Assembly (NCBI GenBank): GCA_003171235.1
Contig: PMYM01000174.1
Span: forward strand, 1 to 5,309
Reading direction: 5' to 3'
DNA: 5,309 bases
DNA from: Phycisphaerales bacterium
GTDB lineage: Bacteria > Planctomycetota > Phycisphaerae > SM23-33
Shown here: in pieces, positions 1-4,464 of the stretch
How positions within the stretch are numbered: position 1 is the stretch's first letter
How the letters are laid out: each line of letters starts with the position of its first letter
Program-made: the position numbers and the translations under genes
The notes under the pieces: model-generated
Database searches by the model: none
What the model was told of the DNA's origin: nothing
Seen by the model: the letters and a program-made list of their open reading frames with translations, nothing else

Positions 1-602
1 ACGGCGTTGACCGCCAGCGTCGGCAGCGAGTGGGTCACCGGCGTGACCACGCCCAGCACGCCCCAGGGCGCGTGCTCCTCCAGCGTGATGCCGTGGTCGC
101 CGCTGAAGCACTCGGTCTTGAGGCCCGAAACGCCGAGGGCGATCCGCCCGGCCAGCCGGAGCTTCTCGGCCTTGTGGGGCAGATGGCCGATGCGCGTTTC
201 CTCGTACTCCAACCGGCCAAGTTCCTCAGCCCGGCTGATGCAGATCTGGCGGATGATTTCGCAGGCCTGCTCGCGCTGGGCCAGAGAGCGAGTCATCAAT
301 TGCTTCTGGGCGGCGGAGGCGGCGGCGACGGCGGCGTTGACGTCGGCGAACTGGCCCAGGCGGCCGCTCACACTCACGGGCAAGCCGGCTTTGCCAAGGC
401 TCCACCGGCCAGGGATGCCCGTACCACTCACAGGCGAGACGCCTGTGCTACCAGATTTCACCCCGCCCGAGCGGTGCGAACTGATGGGCGGAGCGGCCGA
501 CGGACCGGGCGTCGGGCTCACGCGCCCGCCCCAACCGCTGCCCAACTGCGCCAGCACCTGCTCGACCACCTCGCGGACTAATTGTTCGTTGGAATCAGCC
601 AT
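1..602 (-). CDS. pduP: CoA-acylating aldehyde dehydrogenase, PduP/EutE type, N-terminal part (cut by window edge)
   Basis: Converts the aldehyde made inside the microcompartment to acyl-CoA with NAD and CoA (family knowledge). Two hundred codons are visible; the catalytic Cys region lies beyond position 1. Residues about 5-21 (NEQLVREVVEQVLAQLG) form an amphipathic helix typical of BMC encapsulation peptides. Residues about 22-80 are a Gly/Ser/Pro linker that contains a translated repeat (see 370-464). The dehydrogenase domain begins near residue 82 (GQFADVNAAVAAASAAQ), and the segment APWGVLGVVTPVTHSLPTLA near residues 177-196 matches the Rossmann-fold entry of the EutE/PduP family (usual form PFGVIGAVTPSTNP). 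ATG at 602 is chosen because it opens the encapsulation helix; the ribosome site is weak (ACGGAATGAATC before ATG). It is the last gene seen in the operon, 96 bases after eutN. EutE and PduP cannot be separated on this fragment; the BMC role is firm. Confidence 0.93.
   Translation of the reverse strand, partial: MADSNEQLVREVVEQVLAQLGSGWGGRVSPTPGPSAAPPISSHRSGGVKSGSTGVSPVSGTGIPGRWSLGKAGLPVSVSGRLGQFADVNAAVAAASAAQKQLMTRSLAQREQACEIIRQICISRAEELGRLEYEETRIGHLPHKAEKLRLAGRIALGVSGLKTECFSGDHGITLEEHAPWGVLGVVTPVTHSLPTLAVNA
370..464. repeat. Palindromic repeat element translated in frame inside the dehydrogenase linker
   Basis: Positions 429-447 form a perfect hairpin: an 8-base arm CACAGGCG, loop AGA, then CGCCTGTG. 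It has the same plan (8-9 base arms, 3-base loop, CACAGG start) as the intergenic hairpin at 634-654. A second near-palindrome lies at about 383-401 (GGCAAGCCGGCTTTGCC). Together they cover residues about 47-77 of the aldehyde dehydrogenase, encoding a Ser/Gly/Pro/Val-rich stretch that includes STGVSPVSGTGIPG. From memory, CACAGGCG-type palindromes and this peptide are common interspersed repeats in planctomycete and verrucomicrobial genomes. The outer limits are approximate because no second copy is present for alignment. Confidence 0.7.
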
Positions 603-629
603 GATTCATTCCGTCTCCGCCGGCTTCTG

Positions 630-686
630 GGTGGCACAGGTTTGTAACCTGTGCTAAAAAAGAACAGGTTGAAAACCTGTTCCACC
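630..686 (-). repeat. Twin palindrome with T6 run between eutN and the dehydrogenase; terminator-like
   Basis: Two perfect hairpins stand side by side: 634-654 (arm GCACAGGTT, loop TGT) and 662-682 (arm GAACAGGTT, loop GAA). The whole unit is flanked by GGTGG (630-634) and CCACC (682-686), so it is also one larger inverted repeat. On the transcribed (minus) strand the 662-682 hairpin comes first and is followed at once by TTTTTT (661-656), the layout of a weak intrinsic terminator with four G/C pairs in the stem. The neighbouring hairpin shares most of its sequence and the linker hairpin at 429-447 is related, so this is probably a copy of an interspersed repeat. It may lower transcription into the dehydrogenase gene, but termination is not proven. 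Confidence 0.75.
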
Positions 687-698
687 AGTTTTCCTGGC

Positions 699-1007
699 TT
701 ACTTCGAGCTCTTGTCGTACGCCATCTTGTTGCCCAGGGCGACCGAATCGATGATGCCGATGACCACGCAATCCACCGGGGCGTCGCCGGTGGTATCGGT
801 CATGCGGGCGGAGGAGCCCTGCGTCACCAGCACCATCTCGCCCACGCCGGCGTCGATGGAATCCACCGCCACCAGGCAGCGCCCGGTGGGCTTGACCGCG
901 CCGGATTCGTCCACCTGCATGGGCTCGACCACCAGCAGTTTCCGGCCGGCCATTTTGGCCACCTTCTGCGTGGTGACCACGTTGCCGCGCACCTTAGCTA
1001 TGAACAT
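699..1007 (-). CDS. eutN: Pentameric shell vertex protein, EutN/CcmL family (BMC-P)
   Basis: Forms pentamers that cap the vertices of the polyhedral shell (family knowledge). The 102 residues match the usual length of about 90-100. It opens MFIAKVRGNVVTTQK, the conserved beta strand and VVxTxK turn; continues with AGRKLLVVEP and LVAVDSIDAGVGEMVLV, the hallmark VAVDxxxAGxGExVLV segment; then GSSAR, and ends with VDCVVIGIIDSV, the family's closing strand. The ATG at 1007 has GAGG seven bases upstream. It lies 120 bases after the stop of the third BMC-H, and that gap is open in the eutN frame. Other members of this BMC type usually carry several BMC-P genes; only this one is in the window. Confidence 0.96.
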   Translation of the reverse strand: MFIAKVRGNVVTTQKVAKMAGRKLLVVEPMQVDESGAVKPTGRCLVAVDSIDAGVGEMVLVTQGSSARMTDTTGDAPVDCVVIGIIDSVALGNKMAYDKSSK

Positions 1008-1127
1008 GTTGACCTCGGTTAAACGGTTGACCGGTCCATCGGCGGCTCGGCGGCTTGCGCCGGCGGCGCCCGCAGCGGGCGGGCCGGCCTGGCCTGCCGA
1101 TTCACCGACCGGCTGGTCGGCCGCTTT
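1008..1127 (-). other. Open Ala/Gly/Pro-rich spacer joining BMC-H and eutN in one frame
   Basis: The 120 bases between the TAG of the BMC-H gene (1130-1128) and the ATG of eutN (1007) contain no stop codon in the frame shared by both genes. Translated, they would read as a disordered linker: it starts KAADQPVGESAGQAGPPAAG and ends ADGPVNRLTEVN, rich in Ala, Gly and Pro, with G dominant at first codon positions, which looks coding-like. The stretch also holds a perfect 6-base-stem hairpin at 1105-1120 (CCGACC, loop GGCT, GGTCGG) and a GC-rich palindrome at 1067-1081. It may be a lost C-terminal tail of the BMC-H protein or an ordinary GC-rich leader. No independent gene or clear promoter is seen. 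Confidence 0.45.
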
Positions 1128-1397
1128 CTATGGCAGCACCTTGTTGACGTCGTCGTGCGGGCTGGGGATGACGTGTACGCTGACGACCTCGCCGATGCGC
1201 CCGGCGGCGGCCGAACCGGCGTCCACCGCCGCCTTGCAGGCGGCCACGTCGCCCTCGACGCACATGCAGATCAGCCCCCCGCCGGTCTTCCGGCTGCCGC
1301 GGAAGCTCACCCGGGCGGCCTTGAGCATCGCGTCCAGCGACTCGATGGCGGCCACCAGGCCCTTGGTTTCGATCATTCCCAATGCATCTCGTGCCAT
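1128..1397 (-). CDS. Hexameric shell protein (BMC-H), divergent pore, third copy
   Basis: A single-domain BMC-H protein of 89 residues that tiles the shell facets. It begins MARDALGMIETKGLVAAIES, the family's signature start, followed by DAMLKAA with the conserved edge Lys (residue 26), and ends GEVVSVHVIPSPH, the closing strand. The pore loop is K-T-G-G-G at residues 37-41, where most PduA/EutM-like proteins, including both neighbours here, have G-S-G. Cys residues at 44, 46 and 54 follow the pore strand; the two other BMC-H proteins have none there. The start at 1397 is chosen over an in-frame ATG at 1427 because it has a ribosome site and matches the family start; the upstream ATG lies in a palindrome. 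It sits between ackA and eutN. It most resembles a specialised BMC-H of the planctomycete BMC type. Confidence 0.95.
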   Translation of the reverse strand: MARDALGMIETKGLVAAIESLDAMLKAARVSFRGSRKTGGGLICMCVEGDVAACKAAVDAGSAAAGRIGEVVSVHVIPSPHDDVNKVLP

Positions 1398-1403
1398 TGC
1401 GTT

Positions 1404-1409
1404 TCTCCG
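1404..1409 (-). promoter_or_regulatory. Ribosome binding site deciding the BMC-H start
   Basis: CGGAGA lies 6 bases before the ATG at 1397 on the minus strand. The alternative ATG at 1427 has no such site and would add ten residues (MPDLRDRRNA) encoded by palindrome sequence. Confidence 0.6.
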
Positions 1410-1419
1410 ATCTCGTAGG

Positions 1420-1437
1420 TCGGGCATGCCTGCCCGA
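1420..1437. repeat. Short palindrome in the BMC-H leader
   Basis: Perfect hairpin with arm TCGGGCA, loop TGCC, arm TGCCCGA, next to CTCGTAGG. It lies 23 bases before the BMC-H start codon and just upstream of its ribosome site. From memory this TCGGGCAGGCATGCCCGACCTACG-type unit is a frequent interspersed repeat in planctomycetes; that needs a genome search. In the transcript it could fold close to the start and affect its translation or act as a processing site. It has no T run and is not a terminator. Confidence 0.6.
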
Positions 1438-1471
1438 GTTCTCGTGACGTTTACCTGTTTCCATGTCCACC

Positions 1472-1557
1472 CAGCAGTAGCCCGGAGCCAGTAGCCGGTA
1501 GCCAGTTACCGGGCCCCCAACTACTGGCTACTTTTCACTGGCGACTGGCTACTGCTG
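1472..1557. repeat. GTAGCC-rich inverted repeat element overlapping the 3' end of ackA
   Basis: An 86-base element bounded by perfect 11-base inverted ends: CAGCAGTAGCC (1472-1482) and GGCTACTGCTG (1547-1557). The left arm is built of GTAGCC/CAGTAGCC units and the right arm of GGCTACT units, so the whole folds as a long imperfect hairpin around the GC-rich centre (about 1507-1518). The right arm overlaps the ackA gene and carries its TAG stop (1523-1521) and last residues. A related element lies on the other side of ackA at 2767-2864; both contain a block of the form GGAGCC-GTAGCC-GTAGCC-AGTT. It has no open reading frame and looks like a non-autonomous, REP-like repeat. Confidence 0.75.
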
Positions 1558-2738
1558 TCGCAAAGCAATTCCATCGCCTGGCGGGCGACCACCAGTTCCT
1601 CGTTGGTGGGCATCACCCAGATGGCGCAGGCGGAAGAGGCCGCCTCGATCCGCATCTCGCCGCGCGCGGCGGCGTTTTTGGATTCGTCCAGGGCGATGCC
1701 GGCAAAGCCCAGGTCCGCGCACACCGCCCAGCGCAGCGGCGGGGCGTTCTCGCCGATGCCGCCGGTGAAAACAATCGCGTCGGCCCCGCCCAGTTCCACC
1801 AGGAAGGCACCCAGGTTGTCGCGGATGGCGGTGACGAAGGCCTCGAACGCCAGCCGGGCCTTGGCGCTGCCGGCCTGCATGGCCGACAGAATGTCGCGCA
1901 TGTCGCCGCTGGTGCCGGACATGGCCGCCAGCCCGCCGGATTCGCCCAGGGCCTTGAGCATCTGCTCCAGGCTCATGCCCGTCTGGCGGGCCACCAGGGC
2001 CAGGGCGTAGGCGTCGAAGTCGCCCACGCGATTGGACTGCGGCAGGCCGCTCTGGGGCGAAAAGCCCATGCTGGTGGCCACGCTGGCGCCGTCGCGGACG
2101 GCGCACAGGCTGGAGGAGCCGCCCAGGTGGCAACTGATGATCCGCCGCGCCGCCGGCTGGAGCTCTCGGGCGCGCTGGCTGACGTAGCGGTGCGAGGCCC
2201 CGTGGAAGCCGTAGCGGCGGACGCCCAGCTTGGCGTCCCACTCGGGCGGCACGGCGTAGATTCGCCGGCGCTGGGGAATGGTGCGGTGGAAGCCCGGCTC
2301 GAACGCCGCCACCAGCGGCACATTTGGCAGCACCTTGGCGAAGCTGCGCATGGCGGCGACGTACGGCGGGTTGTGTGCCGGGGCAACCGGGTAGAAGTAC
2401 TCCATTTGCGAGAGAACCTGTTCGTCCACCAGCGTGACGGCCGGGGCGTCTCCGGCCATCACGGCCTTGAAGGCCACCGCCCCGATATCGGCCGGGCCGG
2501 CCAGCACCCCCGAGGCGGCCATCGCCTCCAGACAGGCGGTGATGGCGGCGGCGTGGTCGGCGCAGGCGCAAGACCGAGTGGTCTTGGCCCCGCCGGAGGG
2601 GGCGTAGCTCATCACCCCGCCGGAGGAGCCGATGCGGTCCACCCCGCCGGCGGCCAACTCGCGCTCCATCCCGCCGTCAAAATCGAACAGGCGGAACTTG
2701 AAGCTGGTCGAGCCGATGTTGGAAACCAGTATCTTCAT
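1521..2738 (-). CDS. ackA: Acetate/propionate kinase family protein, divergent BMC-associated form
   Basis: Transfers the phosphate of acyl phosphate to ADP, giving ATP and the free acid, after PduL. The 405 residues fit the family (about 400). Family motifs in order: VSNIGSTSFKF (residues 5-15, usual NxGSSSxK), HNPP (122-125), FHRTIP (150-155), YGFHGASH (176-183), HLGG (204-207), TSMGFSPQSGLPQSNRVGDFD (222-242), MSGTSGDMRDI (273-283), FTGGIGENA (324-332) and TNEELVVAR (378-386). By alignment from memory to the Methanosarcina enzyme, R91 is Lys91, D148 is Glu147, N211 is Gly207 and the Asp before TSMGF is Ala, while N7, H123, H180, H208, R241 and E384 equivalents remain. The last residues (SSSQSPVKSSQ) and stop come from a repeat. 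ATG 2738 matches the family start; its ribosome site is weak. Activity and substrate are uncertain; membership is firm. Confidence 0.93.
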   Translation of the reverse strand: MKILVSNIGSTSFKFRLFDFDGGMERELAAGGVDRIGSSGGVMSYAPSGGAKTTRSCACADHAAAITACLEAMAASGVLAGPADIGAVAFKAVMAGDAPAVTLVDEQVLSQMEYFYPVAPAHNPPYVAAMRSFAKVLPNVPLVAAFEPGFHRTIPQRRRIYAVPPEWDAKLGVRRYGFHGASHRYVSQRARELQPAARRIISCHLGGSSSLCAVRDGASVATSMGFSPQSGLPQSNRVGDFDAYALALVARQTGMSLEQMLKALGESGGLAAMSGTSGDMRDILSAMQAGSAKARLAFEAFVTAIRDNLGAFLVELGGADAIVFTGGIGENAPPLRWAVCADLGFAGIALDESKNAAARGEMRIEAASSACAIWVMPTNEELVVARQAMELLCDSSSQSPVKSSQ

Positions 2739-2766
2739 TAGTCTTGTTCTATGGCCAAGCCGGTCA

Positions 2767-2864
2767 AGTACCCAGGAGCCGGTAGCCCGTAGCCTGTAGC
2801 CAGTTGGAGCAGCACTTGTCCGCTCCTGGCTACTGGCTACTGACCACCGGCTACTTGCTGCTAC
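2767..2864. repeat. Second GTAGCC-rich inverted repeat element, upstream of ackA
   Basis: The left part (about 2767-2805) holds three GTAGCC units and the right part (about 2822-2864) holds GGCTACT units, so the arms are complementary around a centre that has its own GGAGC (2806-2810) and GCTCC (2822-2826) stem. The left arm is similar to that of 1472-1557. On the coding strand it fills the gap between BMC-H (stop 2861) and ackA (start 2738), and its right end supplies the TAG stop of the BMC-H gene (CTG TAG CAG CAA GTA GCC). It encodes nothing itself and could act as an mRNA stabiliser or processing site. Confidence 0.7.
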
Positions 2865-3124
2865 AGAAAAACGCCGGCCAGCATTTCGTGCGGAGCGGCG
2901 ATGACGTGGGCGGCCACCAGTTCGCCCACCTTGCCCGCCGCGGCGGCGCCGGCCTCCACGGCCGCCTTCACCGAGCCGACGTCTCCCCGCACCAGCGTGG
3001 TGACGTAGCCCGATCCGATCTCCACTCGCTTGATGATTTGCACGTTGGCGGCCTTGACCATGGCGTCGGAAGCCTCGACCATGCCGACAAAGCCCTTGGT
3101 TTCGATCATGCCCAATGCGCCCAT
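2861..3124 (-). CDS. Hexameric shell protein (BMC-H), PduA/EutM-like, second copy
   Basis: A canonical single-domain BMC-H facet protein of 87 residues. It starts MGALGMIETKGFVGMVEASD, with DAMVKAANV (conserved edge Lys at residue 24), the pore loop I-G-S-G (36-39), then YVTTLVRGDVGSVKAAVEAG and the end strand AHVIAAPHE. The ATG at 3124 has a strong ribosome site, AGGAGA, six bases upstream, and matches the family start exactly. It closely resembles the BMC-H just upstream (3204-3494), sharing the order and spacing of all motifs, so the pair probably arose by duplication. The usual G-S-G pore suggests passage of small polar metabolites. The final residues AGVFL run straight into a GTAGCC repeat that supplies the TAG. 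Confidence 0.97.
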   Translation of the reverse strand: MGALGMIETKGFVGMVEASDAMVKAANVQIIKRVEIGSGYVTTLVRGDVGSVKAAVEAGAAAAGKVGELVAAHVIAAPHEMLAGVFL

Positions 3125-3131
3125 TGCCTTC

Positions 3132-3200
3132 TCCTGTACTCAGGGCGAAGTGCGGAGTGCGGGGAAGAAAGCTCTTCCCGCCCAGCACGGCGCCCGGCAG
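3132..3200. repeat. Repeat-rich gap between the two paired BMC-H genes
   Basis: The 79-base gap holds a tandem AGTGCGG pair (3149-3155, 3156-3162) preceded by AGGGCGA, and a perfect 7-base-stem hairpin at 3162-3179 (GGGAAGA, loop AAGC, TCTTCCC). A GC-rich near-palindrome CGGCGCCCGG follows (3188-3197). From memory the GCACTCCGCACTTCGCCCT string is a recurrent planctomycete repeat. There is no T run after the hairpin on the coding strand, so read-through into the next BMC-H is expected; its ribosome site is the AGGAGA at about 3131-3136. Confidence 0.6.
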
Positions 3201-3203
3201 TAG

Positions 3204-3494
3204 TTACTTCTTGTCCGTTGCCTTGGCTGGAATCGCGCCTTTGAGTTCCTCGTGCGGGCGGGGAATCACGTGCACCGCGACCACCTCGCCCAGCCTGGCC
3301 CCGGCGGCGGCGCCGGCGTCGGTGGCGGCCTTGACCGCCGCCACTTCGCCGCGGACAAAGACCGTCACCAGGCCCGAACCGACCTTGTCCCAGCCGATCA
3401 GTTCCACCTTGGCCGCCTTGCACATGGCGTCGGAAGCCTCGATCAGGGCCACCAGGCCACGCGTCTCGATCATGCCCAATGCCTGCAATGCCAT
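3204..3494 (-). CDS. Hexameric shell protein (BMC-H), PduA/EutM-like, first copy
   Basis: A canonical BMC-H facet protein of 96 residues. It opens MALQALGMIETRGLVALIEA, with SDAMCKAAKV (edge Lys at residue 26), pore loop K-V-G-S-G (37-41), then LVTVFVRGEVAAVKAATDAG and the closing strand GEVVAVHVIPRPHEEL. A short charged tail, GAIPAKATDKK, extends past the usual end; the neighbouring copy lacks it. The ATG at 3494 has a near-ideal ribosome site (AAGGAGA, about seven bases upstream). It is the first shell gene of the operon after the PduL gene, and the strength of its ribosome site fits the high protein demand for facets. Paralogue of 2861-3124. Confidence 0.97.
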   Translation of the reverse strand: MALQALGMIETRGLVALIEASDAMCKAAKVELIGWDKVGSGLVTVFVRGEVAAVKAATDAGAAAGARLGEVVAVHVIPRPHEELKGAIPAKATDKK

Positions 3495-3510
3495 CTGAAG
3501 TCTCCTTCTA

Positions 3511-3548
3511 TTCCTGTTAGTGCTTCCTGTTCCTGTTAGTGCTTCCCG
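3511..3548. repeat. Tandem 19-base direct repeat, two copies
   Basis: TTCCTGTTAGTGCTTCCTG at 3511-3529 is followed directly by a second copy at 3530-3548 that differs at one base (CCG instead of CTG at the end). It lies just upstream of the first BMC-H ribosome site, in its leader. Too short and few to be a CRISPR. Could be a slipped-strand duplication or a binding site pair. Confidence 0.75.
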
Positions 3549-3564
3549 GCGTCTTTCCGTTTAG

Positions 3565-3627
3565 CCCCCGACGTAAGTCGGGGGTTCTTGCCGTTCTTAG
3601 TTCCTATCCCCCGCCGCACGGCGGGGG
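3565..3627. repeat. Pair of related GC-rich hairpins
   Basis: Two perfect hairpins share the same design: 3565-3584 (CCCCCGAC, loop GTAA, GTCGGGGG) and 3608-3627 (CCCCCGCC, loop GCAC, GGCGGGGG). Each has an 8-base stem, a 4-base loop, GG-TT on one flank and TA close to the other flank, with paired changes in the two inner stem positions that keep base pairing. The matched changes suggest that the folded form, not the sequence, is kept. Neither is followed by a T run on the coding strand. They lie in the 231-base gap between pduL and the first BMC-H, the largest gene-free gap in the window. Confidence 0.75.
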
Positions 3628-3683
3628 TTTCCTTGTTCTCAATTGCTTCGTTGCTTTTGCTTTCCTGCTCTTCTTGCTTCTTT

Positions 3684-3720
3684 AGTCTCTCTCTGCGTTC
3701 TCTGCGCCTCTGCGTAGAGT
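3684..3720. repeat. CTCTGCG repeat unit after pduL
   Basis: Three CTCTGCG units at 3691-3697, 3700-3706 and 3708-3714 (period 8-9 bases), ending in TAGAGT, begin six bases past the pduL stop. On the coding strand it reads as CGCAGAGGCGCAGAGAACGC, a string I recall as a widespread interspersed repeat of many bacterial groups. The 50 or so bases beside it (about 3628-3683) are pyrimidine-rich with GCTTC/TTGCTT units. No gene is evident. Confidence 0.6.
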
Positions 3721-3725
3721 CTTGG

Positions 3726-4409
3726 TCAAGGCAACAATTCCACGCCCGTGGCGTTGGGCAGATCGCAGGCGTTGCCCTCGTCGGTGTCCAGGTGGACCTC
3801 CAGCAGGAAGTTGCCCTGCACCCGGCAGAGGACGCGGTCGAACACCGCCGCCCGCGCCCCGTACACCGCCAGCTTGACGTACTGGCCGTCCGCAAAGCCG
3901 TAGTGCCGGGCGTCCGCCGGCGACATGTGCACGTGCCGCTGCGCCCGGATCAATCCCTGAGGCAATTGCACCTGGCCCGCCGGCCCCACCAGCGTGCATC
4001 CGGGCGTGCCGGCGACCTCGCCGCTTAGCCGCAGCGGGGCGTCGATGCCCAGCAGAAAGGCGTCGGTGTAACTGACCTCCACCTGCGATTGGCCGCGCAC
4101 CGGCCCCAGCAGGCGTACCATCTCAATGCCGCCGGCCGGGCCCACCACCGTCACCTGCTGCTGGGCCGCGAATTCGCCCGGCTGGTACAGCCAGCGATAC
4201 ACGGTCAGTTGACTGAGCGGGCCAAACAGCGTCTCCAGGTCGGCCTGGCACAGGTGGGCGTGCCGGGCCGAAACGTTGACCACCAGGTTGGGCTGATATG
4301 CATCGCTTGAGCCCTCGGGCAGGCCAGAGGCCAGCCGCTGGCGCACCGCCTGGCGGACGATCCGCTCCAGTTGTTCGCGCGGCATCGGGATGTTCATTGC
4401 GTCAGCCAT
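3726..4409 (-). CDS. pduL: PduL-type phosphotransacylase with encapsulation peptide
   Basis: Moves the acyl group from CoA to phosphate, regenerating CoA inside the shell and feeding the kinase. The 227 residues match PduL. An amphipathic helix at residues 10-30 (PREQLERIVRQAVRQRLAS) is the encapsulation peptide. The two beta-barrel halves carry the zinc ligands: VNVSARHAHL (His50, His52), VEVS (Glu111), RAQRHVHMSPADA (His159, His161) and LEVHLDTDEGNAC (His206); Arg105 (GPVRGQ) matches the proposed catalytic Arg. All spacings fit the known Rhodopseudomonas PduL structure with an offset of two. The start at 4409 is preferred because AGGTGGAG lies just upstream; a GTG at 4418 overlaps this site. 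The gene follows the regulator after 58 bases. It is unrelated to the usual Pta, so the function is specific to microcompartments. Confidence 0.97.
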   Translation of the reverse strand: MADAMNIPMPREQLERIVRQAVRQRLASGLPEGSSDAYQPNLVVNVSARHAHLCQADLETLFGPLSQLTVYRWLYQPGEFAAQQQVTVVGPAGGIEMVRLLGPVRGQSQVEVSYTDAFLLGIDAPLRLSGEVAGTPGCTLVGPAGQVQLPQGLIRAQRHVHMSPADARHYGFADGQYVKLAVYGARAAVFDRVLCRVQGNFLLEVHLDTDEGNACDLPNATGVELLP

Positions 4410-4412
4410 TGA

Positions 4413-4420
4413 CTCCACCT
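4413..4420 (-). promoter_or_regulatory. Ribosome binding site deciding the pduL start
   Basis: AGGTGGAG ends three bases before the ATG at 4409. It overlaps the in-frame GTG at 4418 that would give a three-residue-longer protein, which argues for the ATG. Confidence 0.5.
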
Positions 4421-4440
4421 GTCATTGGTCGGCCTCTGTT

Positions 4441-4464
4441 TTTCCGGGCGTCTCCGCCCGGAAA
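4441..4464. repeat. Perfect hairpin just after the regulator stop
   Basis: Arm TTTCCGGGCG, loop TCTC on the plus strand (GAGA, a GNRA-type tetraloop, in the operon transcript), arm CGCCCGGAAA: a perfect 10-base stem beginning three bases after the deoR TGA. The coding strand continues AACAGAGG with no T run, so it is not a typical intrinsic terminator. It might protect or separate the regulator part of the mRNA from the downstream shell and enzyme part, or be another interspersed repeat. Confidence 0.7.

Noticed and set aside
595..609. A four-codon reading frame (ATG AAT CAT GGC TGA) overlapping the dehydrogenase start
   Set aside because: Too short to judge and easily due to chance; no ribosome site clearly assigned to it.
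1102..1470. Minus-strand 122-codon frame over the BMC-H gene and its leader
   Set aside because: Out of frame with the BMC-H protein; Arg/Gly/Pro composition is that of a shifted frame.
712..1494. A 260-codon plus-strand frame across eutN and BMC-H, and other long plus-strand frames
   Set aside because: These mirror the GC-rich coding frames on the minus strand, have no recognisable domain, and cross two clear genes and their gap.
1472..2864. ackA as a mobile cassette bounded by the two GTAGCC elements
   Set aside because: The elements are related but not identical, no transposase or target duplication is seen, and ackA is a standard member of this BMC operon type.
1521..3188. A 555-residue open frame that would extend ackA by 150 residues
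   Set aside because: The added part overlaps the well-supported BMC-H gene in another frame and has repetitive Arg/Gly content; family homology begins at MKILVSN (2738).
3565..3584. Intrinsic terminator for pduL
   Set aside because: No T run follows the stem on the coding strand, and shell genes continue directly after it.
3565..3627. Repeated hairpins as a small CRISPR array
   Set aside because: Only two copies, with differing stems, and no regular unique spacers or cas genes.
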